Positions 45,071-54,876 of a stretch of DNA of 64,000 bases are shown here, piece by piece. The stretch's first letter is position 1, and every line of letters starts with the position of its first letter. The stretch lies in the NCBI RefSeq assembly GCF_011493005.1, contig NZ_CP049156.1, positions 3,038,001-3,102,000 on the forward strand, read 5' to 3'. The position numbers and the translations under genes are program-made. Under the pieces are notes generated by a model. It did not search any database. It was not told the DNA's origin and saw nothing but the letters and a program-made list of their open reading frames with translations. The DNA is from Caballeronia sp. SBC1 (GTDB taxonomy: Bacteria > Pseudomonadota > Gammaproteobacteria > Burkholderiales > Burkholderiaceae).

Positions 45071-46405
45071 TCAATCGATCTTCTCGATCTCCACCAGTTT
45101 CACTGCGGAACTCGCCTTGGACGATGGGCTTGCCGCGCTCGCGGCCTTCGCTTCCTTGCGTTCGCTGAACCGCCCCGCCGCAGCTTCGCCCTTTAACGCA
45201 CGCAGCTTTTCATCCAGTCGCCCGAGCACCCAGCCTGGCGACAAATTCAACTCCGCGAATGCACGGCCTTCAGCGCCGAGGATAGCGCGCTGCTCCGGAT
45301 CGGCCACGAGCGTCTCGATAGCATCGGACAATGCCTGCACATTCTCTGGCGGCACGACCACGCCGCGCGGCTTCACGATGTTAAAAAGCTCAGTCCCGGG
45401 ACGCGCCATTGCAATCACCACGCGTCCGCTCGCGAACATGCCCGTGAGTTTTGACGGCATGACGAGATCGGACGCGTCACCGCGTTGCGGGAGCACGTGG
45501 ATATCGGCGAGATTGAGCAGTTCGTTCAGGCGCGTCAATGGTTGCAGCGGAATAAACCGGCAGTTGGACAAATGCTCGCAGCCCTTCTCCAACTCCGCCT
45601 TGGTCGCGCCATTCCCGCAGAACACGAACACGATGTCCTGACGCGCAGCCAGCGCAGCCGCTGCGCCTGCCAGCACTTCAATGCCCTGCTTCGCGCCCAT
45701 GTTGCCGGAGTAAAGCACGACCTTCGCGCTCTCCGGTATGTTCAATTCATCGCGATACTTGTTCGTGCGATCAAGCGGATAGATAGCGCTGATATCCACC
45801 CAGTTCGGCAGGCGGAACGCATTCGACGGGGCAACGCCTTTTGCCATCGCGCGCTCAGCCATCTTGTCCGAGATCGTTGAGACAACGTCGAACCGGCGCA
45901 AAAGCGCGCTTTCGACCATGCGCGCAAAGCGTCCCGCGCGTTTCCCCTTAAGCAGGCCGAGATCAAACGCGGCATCTACTTCGAAATCCTGAATATGCAG
46001 CCATGAATGCGCGCCCGTCAAACGCGCGAGCGCGAGCGCGGCCGGCGCGTTGAGCATGGTCGGGGCAATCGACATCACTACGTCCGGACGCCACCACGCC
46101 TGCAAGACCAACGCAGGCAACGAGGCCGCCGCAAATGACGCGAGATGGATCATGCGCTTGAGACCGCTCGGATGGGCCGGCACCCACAACGGCGCGCGCC
46201 AGATGCGCACCTGGTTGCGTGTTTCGCGCGAACCGCGAGAGCCCGAATAACCCTTGGCAATCTTCCATTCCGGATAATACGGAGGCGCGCACACAACGCG
46301 AACGTCGTGCCCCTTCTGCTGCAAAGCCTCCGCCATCTCGGCGGTGTATTTGCCGGTTCCCGTCAACTCGGGCGCGTAGTTGAGCCCGTAGATAAGGATT
46401 CTCAT
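45071..46405 (-). CDS. wcaI: Colanic-acid-type glycosyltransferase WcaI
   Basis: A 444-residue GT4 enzyme. It opens MRILIYGLNYAPELTGTGKYT, then VVCAPPYYPEWKI and LHIQDFEVDAAFDLGLLKG, which identify the WcaI group. The donor site region is LPQRGDASDLVMPSKLTGMFASG, shown in part. A GGAGG site precedes the ATG at 46405; the open frame beyond is not homologous. The last ~40 residues are a Ser/Ala/Lys-rich tail absent from enteric WcaI as I recall it. It is the last gene of the minus-strand EPS block. Confidence 0.92.
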   Translation of the reverse strand: MRILIYGLNYAPELTGTGKYTAEMAEALQQKGHDVRVVCAPPYYPEWKIAKGYSGSRGSRETRNQVRIWRAPLWVPAHPSGLKRMIHLASFAAASLPALVLQAWWRPDVVMSIAPTMLNAPAALALARLTGAHSWLHIQDFEVDAAFDLGLLKGKRAGRFARMVESALLRRFDVVSTISDKMAERAMAKGVAPSNAFRLPNWVDISAIYPLDRTNKYRDELNIPESAKVVLYSGNMGAKQGIEVLAGAAAALAARQDIVFVFCGNGATKAELEKGCEHLSNCRFIPLQPLTRLNELLNLADIHVLPQRGDASDLVMPSKLTGMFASGRVVIAMARPGTELFNIVKPRGVVVPPENVQALSDAIETLVADPEQRAILGAEGRAFAELNLSPGWVLGRLDEKLRALKGEAAAGRFSERKEAKAASAASPSSKASSAVKLVEIEKID

Positions 46406-46556
46406 CGTGCCTCCACTTCCGCCGGGCGAGCACGCCCCGTCGGAAAGGACTTTTGCGAAACACCAGCCACGGAACCACGCCCGCGCAACCGCGCTTCGGT
46501 GACCATGCATGCCTCTTTTGGTTCTGGAATCGACCGGCCGCAGCAAAAATTCACGG

Positions 46557-47699
46557 TCAGTCGCTTAACATCATCGCGCAGCCCCGCGCAATGTTCGCCG
46601 CAGCGGACGGCGGATCGAAATGCTGGATCACGTCCATGCATTGCTTCGCTGCGCGTGCCGTGTCGGCAAAAGCCTCGATCGACTTGAGCATCGTGCGTTG
46701 CATGGCAGGCACGTCGCCAGCCGGAAACGCATAACCCGACACGCCGTCGATCACGAGTTCCGGTACGCACCCGCAACTCTCGCTCACCACCGACGGACAG
46801 CCGTGGCTAAGCGCCTCGTTGACCACCAGCCCCCAAGGTTCGCTCATGCTCGGCAACACCATGCAGGTAGCGCTGAAGTATTCGATCGACAACGGTTCGT
46901 CCTGCAGACTGCCCAGGAACGTAACGGAGTCGGACAGGCCCATTGAAGCCACCTTCGCCTTGAGTTCGTCACCCATCGGACCGGTGCCTACAATGCGCAG
47001 CGCTGCCTCGGGAATCCGTTCCTTCAAACCGCGGAACGCATCGATCAGCGTGCCAATGCCCTTCTCTGGAGACAGACGGCCGACATACAGGAAAATGGGC
47101 TTGTTGCCGGTTCGATAATGCAACCGGTCCGGCAACGCGCGCTCGGGCGAAAACGAGCGCGGCAGGGCGGCAGCCTGGCACGGAATAAAGATCTTTTCCT
47201 GCTTCGCGCCAAGCGACATCAAATACTCGCGGCTGCGTTCGCCGAAGCCGAAATAACCGTCGCATAACGAGAAAAACACGCGCTTCGGAATGGACGTCAA
47301 CATCCTGCGCGGCCGGTCGCGTCCGGTCGAATCGACGAACACGGCGCGGCGCTTGCCCGTCAAAATGCATGCGGCCATCATCGCCCAGTACTCGGGACGG
47401 TGATAACCCGGCAGCACCACGAGATCCGTCTTCGCGGTCAGCACTTCCCACGTGAGGCGAGCCGTCATGCGCCAGGTCGGCACGTCTTCATAGCAGCCGT
47501 TGTAGAGCTTGCGCATCGGATAGCTGTGGAACGAATAGTCCACGTCAGAGAAGCCGATGCGGTCATGCTCCGTGTCGGCGATCTGAACCATCGAATACTT
47601 GATCGAACCGGACCCGGATATGTTGTGCAGCGCGGACAGCACCGCGCCTTTGTGCCGCGACCAGACGACGTTATGAAAAATGGTGACCGTAGCGTTCAT
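46557..47699 (-). CDS. Glycosyltransferase family 4
   Basis: A 380-residue GT-B enzyme. The N-terminal half (VTIFHNVVWSRHKGAVLSAL, then VLPGYHRPEYWAMMAACIL) and the C-terminal half (FLYVGRLSPEKGIGTLIDAF, SMSEPWGLVVNEALSHGCP) are typical. I chose the ATG at 47699, where the family opening begins; the frame is open 14 codons further. It lies 57 bases downstream of the GDP-fucose synthase gene, so it may be a fucosyl- or mannosyltransferase. That is inference from context. Confidence 0.88.
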   Translation of the reverse strand: MNATVTIFHNVVWSRHKGAVLSALHNISGSGSIKYSMVQIADTEHDRIGFSDVDYSFHSYPMRKLYNGCYEDVPTWRMTARLTWEVLTAKTDLVVLPGYHRPEYWAMMAACILTGKRRAVFVDSTGRDRPRRMLTSIPKRVFFSLCDGYFGFGERSREYLMSLGAKQEKIFIPCQAAALPRSFSPERALPDRLHYRTGNKPIFLYVGRLSPEKGIGTLIDAFRGLKERIPEAALRIVGTGPMGDELKAKVASMGLSDSVTFLGSLQDEPLSIEYFSATCMVLPSMSEPWGLVVNEALSHGCPSVVSESCGCVPELVIDGVSGYAFPAGDVPAMQRTMLKSIEAFADTARAAKQCMDVIQHFDPPSAAANIARGCAMMLSD

Positions 47700-47756
47700 T
47701 TTGTACTTATCCCTGATTGATAGCGCGCGTGTGCGAAGCAATAATCCACGTCAGGC

Positions 47757-48713
47757 TCACGCGTGTGCCGGTTGCTGGCTTAGCGCCTCGTAGCGCTGCA
47801 GGAAGTCCTGGTAGGTCGCCCGGATGCCCTGCTCGAGCCCCGTCGACGCGACCCAACCCATCTCGCCCAGCTTCGACACATCCAGCAGCTTTCTCATGGT
47901 GCCGTCCGGCTTGCTCGCGTCGAACACGAGCTGGCCCTGGAAGCCCACCACGCGGCAGACGGTCTCCGCCAGCTCGTGAATGGACAGGTCCTCACCCACA
48001 CCCACGTTGAAAACGCCCTCGGTCCGTCCGCTTTCCATCAGGAACACGGCGGCTCCGGCCAGATCGTCCACGTGCATGAACTCGCGGCGCGGCGTGCCCG
48101 AGCCCCATACCGTCAGCGTGCTGTCACCGTTCAGCTTCGCTTCATGCGCCTTGCGGATTAACGCCGGCAGCACGTGGCTGCTCTTCAGGTCGTAGTTGTC
48201 GTTCGGACCGTACAGGTTCGTCGGCATCAGCGAGACGAACTTGCAACCGTACTGGCGGTTATAAGCTTCGCAGAGCTTCAACCCCGCGATCTTCGCGATG
48301 GCGTACGCCTCGTTGGTCGGCTCGAGCGGCGAGGTCAGCAGGTACTCTTCCTTGATCGGCTGCGGGCAGGCCTTCGGGTAGATGCAGGAAGAACCGAAGA
48401 ACACCAGCTTCGACACATTCCAGCGGCAGGCCGCATGAATCACGTTGGTTTCGATCGTGAGGTTCTCGTAGATAAACGACGCCGGCAACGTCGAATTCGC
48501 GAGAATGCCGCCGACCTTCGCCGCCGCGAGCAACACCACGTCAATGTTCTCCTTCTCGAAGAACATGTTGACCCCGACCTGGTCAGTCAGGTCGAGCTGC
48601 GACTTGGTGCGCGTGATGATGTTGCGATACCCCTCGCTGGTCAGGCGCCGGACTAGCGCCGAGCCGACCATGCCGCGGTGACCCGCTACAAAAATGCGTG
48701 CGTTTTTATCCAT
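47757..48713 (-). CDS. fcl: GDP-L-fucose synthase
   Basis: A 318-residue SDR (WcaG/Fcl) converting GDP-4-keto-6-deoxymannose to GDP-L-fucose by epimerisation and reduction. The NADP site GHRGMVGSALVR lies near residue 11. VLLAAAKVGGI, SSCIYPK and the YAIAKIAG catalytic Tyr-Lys are in place, and PTNLYGPNDNYDL is the Fcl signature. The start is ATG 48713, or GTG 48722 overlapping the gmd stop; either couples it to gmd. Its presence, not a GDP-rhamnose reductase, distinguishes this locus from the cepacian cluster. Confidence 0.95.
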   Translation of the reverse strand: MDKNARIFVAGHRGMVGSALVRRLTSEGYRNIITRTKSQLDLTDQVGVNMFFEKENIDVVLLAAAKVGGILANSTLPASFIYENLTIETNVIHAACRWNVSKLVFFGSSCIYPKACPQPIKEEYLLTSPLEPTNEAYAIAKIAGLKLCEAYNRQYGCKFVSLMPTNLYGPNDNYDLKSSHVLPALIRKAHEAKLNGDSTLTVWGSGTPRREFMHVDDLAGAAVFLMESGRTEGVFNVGVGEDLSIHELAETVCRVVGFQGQLVFDASKPDGTMRKLLDVSKLGEMGWVASTGLEQGIRATYQDFLQRYEALSQQPAHA

Positions 48714-48718
48714 GATGT

Positions 48719-49837
48719 TCACTCGTGGTGTTCAAGCGCTTTGAATCCGGCCATCGTGACCAGAGCGTCACGCCGTGCAATCTGAAAATCGGAACGGACC
48801 ATCTCCTTCACCAGCGAGGAGAACGACGTGGTCGGGCGCCAGCCCAGTTTCGCGTGTGCCTTCGACGGGTCGCCGAGCAGCGTTTCCACTTCCGTCGGAC
48901 GGAAGTAGCGCGGGTCGATACGCACGATTACCTGCCCCTTGACCATCTTCGTTTCGCGCCCCTCGACCTGGTCCACGATACCCACTTCGTCCACGCCTTC
49001 ACCTTCGAAGCGCATGTGAACACCCAGCTCGGCCGCAGCCTGGATCACGAATTCGCGCACGCTGTGCTGCTCGCCCGTGGCGATCACGAAGTCTTCCGGC
49101 TGCTCCTGCTGCAACATCAGCCATTGCATCTCGACGTAGTCGCGCGCATGGCCCCAATCGCGCAAGGCCGACAGATTGCCAAGATACATTTCGTCCTGCA
49201 TGCCCACCGCGATACGCGCGAGCGCCCGCGTGATCTTGCGCGTGACGAAGGTCTCGCCGCGCACGGGAGACTCGTGGTTGAACAGGATGCCGTTGCACGC
49301 GTACATTCCATACGCTTCGCGATAGTTCACCGTCATCCAGTACGCGTAGAGCTTCGCCGCTGCATATGGACTGCGCGGATAGAACGGCGTGGTCTCCTTC
49401 TGCGGAGACTCTTGCACAAGACCGTAGAGTTCAGACGTCGACGCCTGGTAGAAGCGCGCCTTCTTCTCCATGCCGAGAATGCGGATGGCTTCGAGAATAC
49501 GCAGCGCGCCGAGACCATCGGCGTTGGCCGTGTATTCGGGCTCCTCGAACGACACCTGCACGTGGCTCTGCGCACCGAGGTTATAGATTTCATCCGGCTC
49601 GGTGCGTTGCACGATCCGCGTGATGCTTGAAGTATCCGTCAGGTCGCCGTGGTGCAGCACGAACTTGCGATCCGATTCGTGCGGATCGCTGTACAGGTGG
49701 TCGATGCGATCCGTGTTAAACAGCGAGCTACGGCGTTTGATGCCGTGCACTTCATAGCCCTTTGCAAGCAGCAACTCGGCCAGGTAGGAGCCGTCCTGCC
49801 CAGTAATGCCGGTGATCAAAGCAACCTTGCGTTTCAT
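48719..49837 (-). CDS. gmd: GDP-mannose 4,6-dehydratase
   Basis: A 372-residue SDR that makes GDP-4-keto-6-deoxy-D-mannose from GDP-mannose. The NADP-binding [12 protein letters not shown] is at residues 10-21 and the family segment [18 protein letters not shown] at about 34-51. Later come [33 protein letters not shown] (in part) and [16 protein letters not shown]. It supplies the substrate of the GDP-fucose synthase immediately downstream. Confidence 0.97.
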   Translation of the reverse strand: MKRKVALITGITGQDGSYLAELLLAKGYEVHGIKRRSSLFNTDRIDHLYSDPHESDRKFVLHHGDLTDTSSITRIVQRTEPDEIYNLGAQSHVQVSFEEPEYTANADGLGALRILEAIRILGMEKKARFYQASTSELYGLVQESPQKETTPFYPRSPYAAAKLYAYWMTVNYREAYGMYACNGILFNHESPVRGETFVTRKITRALARIAVGMQDEMYLGNLSALRDWGHARDYVEMQWLMLQQEQPEDFVIATGEQHSVREFVIQAAAELGVHMRFEGEGVDEVGIVDQVEGRETKMVKGQVIVRIDPRYFRPTEVETLLGDPSKAHAKLGWRPTTSFSSLVKEMVRSDFQIARRDALVTMAGFKALEHHE

Positions 49838-49916
49838 CGTGTGCCTCTCGTCTTTCGGATTGGATGCGACGCCACATACAGCTCGCCGCGCGCCGCAACG
49901 TCTTCGCGTCCAGGCA

Positions 49917-52151
49917 TCACTCAGGGATGCTCTCGTAACCGTAGTAGTTCGTGTATGAGCTGCCCGACATCAGCCTCGATTGCGGTACGTCGGTCAGCAA
50001 TACGCCCTTCATGTTCACGCCGCCGTGATGCAGGCGCTTCATCGTTTCGCCAATCTCTTCCACCTGGTTGCGCCCGTGGCGCACCACCAGCAGGCTCGTG
50101 CCGGCATGCTTGCCGATCACGGTTGCATCGGTGACCGCGAGTACCGGCGGGGTATCGATGATCACGAGGTCGTACTGATGCTTGAGCACTTCCAGCACTT
50201 CATGCATGCGATCGCTCATCAGCAGTTCCGACGGATGCGACGGCAACGAGCCCTTGGTCAGCAAGTCAACGCCCGGCAGCACGTCATGCAGCACGGCGGA
50301 TTCGATATCCGAACCCATCAGCACGTCGGACAAGCCCGGCATATGGCGCACTCCGAAGTGTGAGTGGACGTCGCCGCGACGCATGTCGCCGTCGATCAGC
50401 AGCACACGCTTTCTCGTCGATGCCACCAGGGTCGCAAGGTTGACCGAGAGGAACGACTTGCCTGCATCCGGACGCGAGCCCGTCAGCATCACGACGTTGT
50501 TGCGTGCATCGGCCATCTGCAGTTGCAGTGACGTACGCAAGCCGCGAATCCCTTCCACTGCCGCGTCTTCCGGCGAGGTTGCAGCGAGGACGTGAAGACC
50601 TTGGCTGCGCGAGCCGACCTTCTGCTGCAGGCGCAATTGCTGGCTGCTGCGCGGCACGATGGCGAACACACGTACGCCCAGGCGGCTTTCGATTTCTTCC
50701 GGACGTTCCACGCCGCCATACAGCGACTTGCGGACGAACGCCACGAGGATGCCGAGCACCAGGCCGCCGGCCAGGCTGATCAGGATCACGAGTAGGCGCT
50801 TCGGACGCACAGGATCGTCAGCCGGTTCAGCGAAGTCGACCACCCGCACGTTGCCTACTTGCCCCGCCTTCGCGACACGCAGCTGCTGCGCGCTGTTAAG
50901 CAGGTTCGTATAGAGCTCGGTATCCACCCGCACGTCGCGCAGCAGGCGCAGCGCGGTTTGTTCGGTATCGGGCAGCACGGACACGTTCTTGGTCAGCGTA
51001 CCTTGAGCCGCCTGCAATGCACCGATCTGCGCGTCGAGCGCGGCCACCGACGGATGATTCGCGGTGAAACGCTGCGAGAGTTCGGCGCGTTGCTGTTGCA
51101 GGTCCATCAGCTTCGACTTGTTGTCGACAACTTGCTGGAGCAACAGGCGGCTTTCTTCGCTCAGGTCGACCGTGCCTTGCTTGTTACGGAAGTTGTTGTA
51201 CTTCTGCTCGGCCTGGTCGAGTTGCGCGCGTACTTCCGGCAACTGCTGTTCAAGGAACGCGAGCGTCTTGCCGGCTTCCGCCGAACGCGTGTCGAGATCC
51301 TGTTGAATGAAGCGGCGCGCAATGTTGTTCACGATCTGCGACGTCAGCTTGCTGTCGTGGCCTTCAAGGCTCAACGCGATGATGCCGGACTGCAGCGTCG
51401 TTTCAGCTACCGTCAGGCGCTTTTGCAGCGCGTCCACCGTGCCGAGCGTAGAAGCACGGGACAGTTCGAACTTGGCACCCGGCTCGCCCGCCATGTTTTC
51501 GACCAGCAGCGTGACCGGCCCAAGCGTGCTCGTACCGCTCGCTTCCTGGCCGACCTTGCCGTTCAGGATGGCGATGCCGTCGGGGTCGCTCAGGACGTAG
51601 CTGCCGTTTTCGCCAGCCGTCAAGATGTAGGTCTTGTCGTAGGCTTCCTTGGGCGTGTCGAACTTGGGCACGGAAATGCTTTCGTTGCCCCATGCGAAAC
51701 CCGACAGCCAGCTCACGGGCGCCTGACCGTTGCGAGTGCCCAGGATGTCGCTGATCATGCCGCCCACGATCGGGAAGTAGCGCGGACGTGCGCTGATATC
51801 CAGATGCAGCTTGTTGACCGTGTCCTCGACCACCAGCCTCGAACGCAGCAACTCGATTTCGGCAGCTGTCGTCGACTTTGCGTCGAACATCTGCGAGACG
51901 GTCTGCACCGCGTTCGCATTGTTGTTATTGGCGTTATTGCCTGGATTGCTTTCGGTCACCTGGATCATCGCGTCGGCGCGATAAACCGGCGACGCAATGA
52001 ATGCGTAGGCCGTGCCGAGCGCAACCACCACGAGGGTCACCATGGCGATGATTCGCCAGCTTCCCAAGATGGCCGCCAGATAGTCGGACAAGCGCAGCTC
52101 GTCCCCTGTCGACACTACATCCGCATAACGGTTTTCGAAATTGATGGCCAT
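49917..52151 (-). CDS. wzc: Polysaccharide co-polymerase / BY-type tyrosine kinase (Wzc, BceF-like)
   Basis: A 744-residue inner-membrane protein controlling polymer length and export. It has an N-terminal Wzz domain flanked by two membrane segments (about 32-52 and 450-470) with a long coiled-coil periplasmic part. The cytoplasmic kinase has Walker [10 protein letters not shown], Walker A' [10 protein letters not shown] and Walker [15 protein letters not shown]. The C-terminus ends in a tyrosine cluster ([10 protein letters not shown]), the usual autophosphorylation sites. I start it at the ATG at 52151, not the upstream TTG. No low-molecular-weight tyrosine phosphatase gene, its usual partner, is in this window. 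Confidence 0.94.
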   Translation of the reverse strand: MAINFENRYADVVSTGDELRLSDYLAAILGSWRIIAMVTLVVVALGTAYAFIASPVYRADAMIQVTESNPGNNANNNNANAVQTVSQMFDAKSTTAAEIELLRSRLVVEDTVNKLHLDISARPRYFPIVGGMISDILGTRNGQAPVSWLSGFAWGNESISVPKFDTPKEAYDKTYILTAGENGSYVLSDPDGIAILNGKVGQEASGTSTLGPVTLLVENMAGEPGAKFELSRASTLGTVDALQKRLTVAETTLQSGIIALSLEGHDSKLTSQIVNNIARRFIQQDLDTRSAEAGKTLAFLEQQLPEVRAQLDQAEQKYNNFRNKQGTVDLSEESRLLLQQVVDNKSKLMDLQQQRAELSQRFTANHPSVAALDAQIGALQAAQGTLTKNVSVLPDTEQTALRLLRDVRVDTELYTNLLNSAQQLRVAKAGQVGNVRVVDFAEPADDPVRPKRLLVILISLAGGLVLGILVAFVRKSLYGGVERPEEIESRLGVRVFAIVPRSSQQLRLQQKVGSRSQGLHVLAATSPEDAAVEGIRGLRTSLQLQMADARNNVVMLTGSRPDAGKSFLSVNLATLVASTRKRVLLIDGDMRRGDVHSHFGVRHMPGLSDVLMGSDIESAVLHDVLPGVDLLTKGSLPSHPSELLMSDRMHEVLEVLKHQYDLVIIDTPPVLAVTDATVIGKHAGTSLLVVRHGRNQVEEIGETMKRLHHGGVNMKGVLLTDVPQSRLMSGSSYTNYYGYESIPE

Positions 52152-52257
52152 TTTTTGTCGCTCACTCAAACGAACAATCGAAACGGGCCGGTGCCTGATG
52201 TCACTTTCGTCACCTTCGTGATCCTCATGACCTTCGGCACCGGACGCAGCTCCAGGA

Positions 52258-53439
52258 CTACTTGGTTACGATCGCGGCAGTCAGGCCCGCGTTGATAGCC
52301 GGCAGCAACAGATTCAGCACGCGGTTGGCGCGAACAAGACCGCTGTTGTCGACATAGACAACGTCCTTCGATTCCAGCGGAAACTGGTTCGCAAGCAGCA
52401 TGGACACCGGCGAGCGCGCGTCGAGTCGATAGATAATCGGCGAGTCGCCGGTTGCCTGACGGACCACGAAAAGCTGCGACGCATTGGAGGTGTCCTGGTT
52501 TATCTGGCCCGCCTGCACGAGGGCTTCACCCAGCGTGAGCGTGCCGTCGCGCAACGGCGACACGGCCGTTGGCTTCGTCACTTCGCCCATCACGTAGACG
52601 GTGTTGTCGTCGCGGGAGTCCACATGCAGCATGTCGCCCGGCTGCAGCATGATGTCGGCGGGGTTCTTGCCCTGCTTCATCATCTGCGCGACGTTCACGG
52701 GATACGCCACGCCGTTGCGCGTGATCGTCACGCGGCTCTGATCAGCGGTCGGCGCGAAGCCGCCCGACCGGCTGATGGCTTCAGTCAGCGTCATCGGAAT
52801 ATCGTTGATCGTCTGCGCACCCGGTGCACGCACGTCGCCGTCCACATAGACCTGCGACGAACGGAACGAAGCCACGCGAACCGTCACTTGCGGCTTGACG
52901 AACACCTTGCTCAGGTCCGCATAGATCTCGCGCTGAACCTGCTCGGCGGTCTTGCCCGCGGCGTGGATTGCGTGGTTCACGTACGGAAACTGGATGTTGC
53001 CGTCGCCGTCGACTACAAAACCCGGCGCCGCGTCACTGGGCCTCGTATTCTGCGCCGGCTGGCCGAGCGCTGCAGCGAGTTCCGGGTGATCCCACACGAC
53101 GATCTGCAGCACGTCACCCGAGCCGAGCTTGTAACCGGACGGCTTGGCGAACAGGTTGAGCTGCGACTGCGCCATGGCGCTGCTCTTCTGCTCCGCGTGG
53201 ATCTGGCGGATCAGCGTCAGGTCGATCTGCTTGATCGGGATCTGCATGTCGCTGGTCACGTCGCCGTTATCGGACGTCGTTACTGGCAACGCAGCCGGCG
53301 TGACCATGTGCTGGCCCGGTACAAGCGAGCACGCGGATAGCATGGCGGCAATCGCCAGGGAGATAGCCACACGCGTTCCAGGCACGGCATGGCTGTTTTT
53401 GTTCGGCACCGTGGCACCGGATAGTTGTTGGCTGTTCAT
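52258..53439 (-). CDS. wza: Outer-membrane polysaccharide export lipoprotein (Wza, BceE-like)
   Basis: A 393-residue OPX protein that forms the outer-membrane channel. The signal peptide ends with a lipobox LSAC (AAMLSACSLVPG). The Poly_export domain follows (YKLGSGDVLQIVVWDHPEL), then SLBB repeats with GAVRAPG-like VYVDGDVRAPGAQTI and VYVMGEVTKPTAVSPL. A GGGGAC ribosome site precedes the ATG at 53439. It lies between the initiating transferase and Wzc genes, the normal order for Wzx/Wzy systems. Confidence 0.95.
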   Translation of the reverse strand: MNSQQLSGATVPNKNSHAVPGTRVAISLAIAAMLSACSLVPGQHMVTPAALPVTTSDNGDVTSDMQIPIKQIDLTLIRQIHAEQKSSAMAQSQLNLFAKPSGYKLGSGDVLQIVVWDHPELAAALGQPAQNTRPSDAAPGFVVDGDGNIQFPYVNHAIHAAGKTAEQVQREIYADLSKVFVKPQVTVRVASFRSSQVYVDGDVRAPGAQTINDIPMTLTEAISRSGGFAPTADQSRVTITRNGVAYPVNVAQMMKQGKNPADIMLQPGDMLHVDSRDDNTVYVMGEVTKPTAVSPLRDGTLTLGEALVQAGQINQDTSNASQLFVVRQATGDSPIIYRLDARSPVSMLLANQFPLESKDVVYVDNSGLVRANRVLNLLLPAINAGLTAAIVTK

Positions 53440-53455
53440 GTTGTCGTCCCCTGCT

Positions 53456-54832
53456 TCAATAAGCGTTGGTGTGGCGCAAACCCTTGAAGATCGTCGCAAA
53501 GATAATTTTCATATCGAGTCCGAACGACCAGTTCCCGAGGTAGTACAAATCGTGTGCTACGCGTCCCTCCATTTTTTCGATGCGATCGGTTTCGCCGCGA
53601 AAACCGTTCACCTGCGCCCACCCGGTGATACCGGGTTTGATCCGGTAACGGTGGATGTAACCCGATACGACCTTCTGATAAAGATCGTCGTGTTCGAGCG
53701 CATGCGGACGCGGTCCGACTACCGACATGTCGCCGCGCAGTACGTTGAAGAATTGCGGCAGTTCGTCCAGGCTCGTGCGACGCAGGAAACCGCCTACGCG
53801 CGTGATCCGCGGGTCGCTGCGTTTTGCCTGTTCGAGCACGCCCGCTTGCTGCGCATGAAGGCGCATGGTGCGGAACTTGTAGATGGTGAAGACGCGGCCA
53901 TCCGCGCCTTTGCGGCGTTGTTTGAAGAACACCGGACCACGCGAGCTGAGCTTGACCGCGATCGCGCAGGCAAGCAGGATCGGCGAGACCGCGAGCAAGG
54001 CGCCCAGCGCGAAAAAGCGATCGAAAATCTCCTTCTGCATCATCGCGTTCGGCGGCAACGGCGACGCTGCCAGGTTGATGGTCGGCACGCCGAGCAGGTT
54101 CGTCACGCTGCCTTCGAAGAGCGCGAGTGTGCGCACGTCGGGCATGAAACGAATGTTGATCAGGTCGTTGCGAAACTCGTCTACCAGCTTGAGAATCGTG
54201 CGTTCTTCGGTCAGCGGCAGCGCGAGCCAGACTTCAGCCACGTGCTGCGTGCGTACGTAATTAGCGAAGGCTTCATGCTCTTCGAACACCGGCACACGCG
54301 TGTTCATCTTGCTGCCGGCCTGTACGTTATAGGCAGCCGTCGCGCGGAAGCCTGCTGCCGGCGCCGTGTCGATCTTGCGAACGATCTCGTCGCAATGTTC
54401 ACCGCATCCAGCGACGGCAACCTGCTGCAAATTCAGGCCCGCGTTGCGCACCCGTCCCAGCACGCTGTGCGTGACCAGGCGGCCGGCGATCATCGCGGCG
54501 CCTGCCATACCGGTCCAGTAGACGAACCACAGACGCGACACGAAGTCGATACGATGCAGGGAGAACATCAACGCCATCGCGCAGACTTGCACGACGAGCC
54601 AACTCAGCGCGACCTGGCCCGCCAGCGCGCTCTTCGAGCGGCCACGCCATGACGCATACACACCGAACGCAGGAAACACAGCAAGCGAAAACGCCGCTGC
54701 GAAAGCCACGAACGCCAGATAGAAGCTACGCTGCGATATGTCGTCAAAACGGATTTGCGACGCCACGAGCGCACCTAGCACGATCATGGTGACGTCGAAC
54801 ACTCGCGCCAGCAGGTCTGTTATTCCGCGCAT
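53456..54832 (-). CDS. wcaJ: Undecaprenyl-phosphate hexose-1-phosphate transferase (WcaJ/BceB-like)
   Basis: A 458-residue polyisoprenyl-phosphate hexose-1-phosphate transferase that starts repeat-unit synthesis, usually with glucose-1-P. It has four N-terminal membrane helices, a central CoA-binding-like domain and a fifth hydrophobic segment. The C-terminal catalytic domain has [27 protein letters not shown] and VGPRPHA, then [23 protein letters not shown] precedes the ATG at 54832; the open frame to 54886 is not conserved. It is 16 bases upstream of wza. Confidence 0.95.
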   Translation of the reverse strand: MRGITDLLARVFDVTMIVLGALVASQIRFDDISQRSFYLAFVAFAAAFSLAVFPAFGVYASWRGRSKSALAGQVALSWLVVQVCAMALMFSLHRIDFVSRLWFVYWTGMAGAAMIAGRLVTHSVLGRVRNAGLNLQQVAVAGCGEHCDEIVRKIDTAPAAGFRATAAYNVQAGSKMNTRVPVFEEHEAFANYVRTQHVAEVWLALPLTEERTILKLVDEFRNDLINIRFMPDVRTLALFEGSVTNLLGVPTINLAASPLPPNAMMQKEIFDRFFALGALLAVSPILLACAIAVKLSSRGPVFFKQRRKGADGRVFTIYKFRTMRLHAQQAGVLEQAKRSDPRITRVGGFLRRTSLDELPQFFNVLRGDMSVVGPRPHALEHDDLYQKVVSGYIHRYRIKPGITGWAQVNGFRGETDRIEKMEGRVAHDLYYLGNWSFGLDMKIIFATIFKGLRHTNAY

Positions 54833-54876
54833 TTTTATTCTCCCCGAACCGCTCACTTTTTTCGCTCTACGGTTGT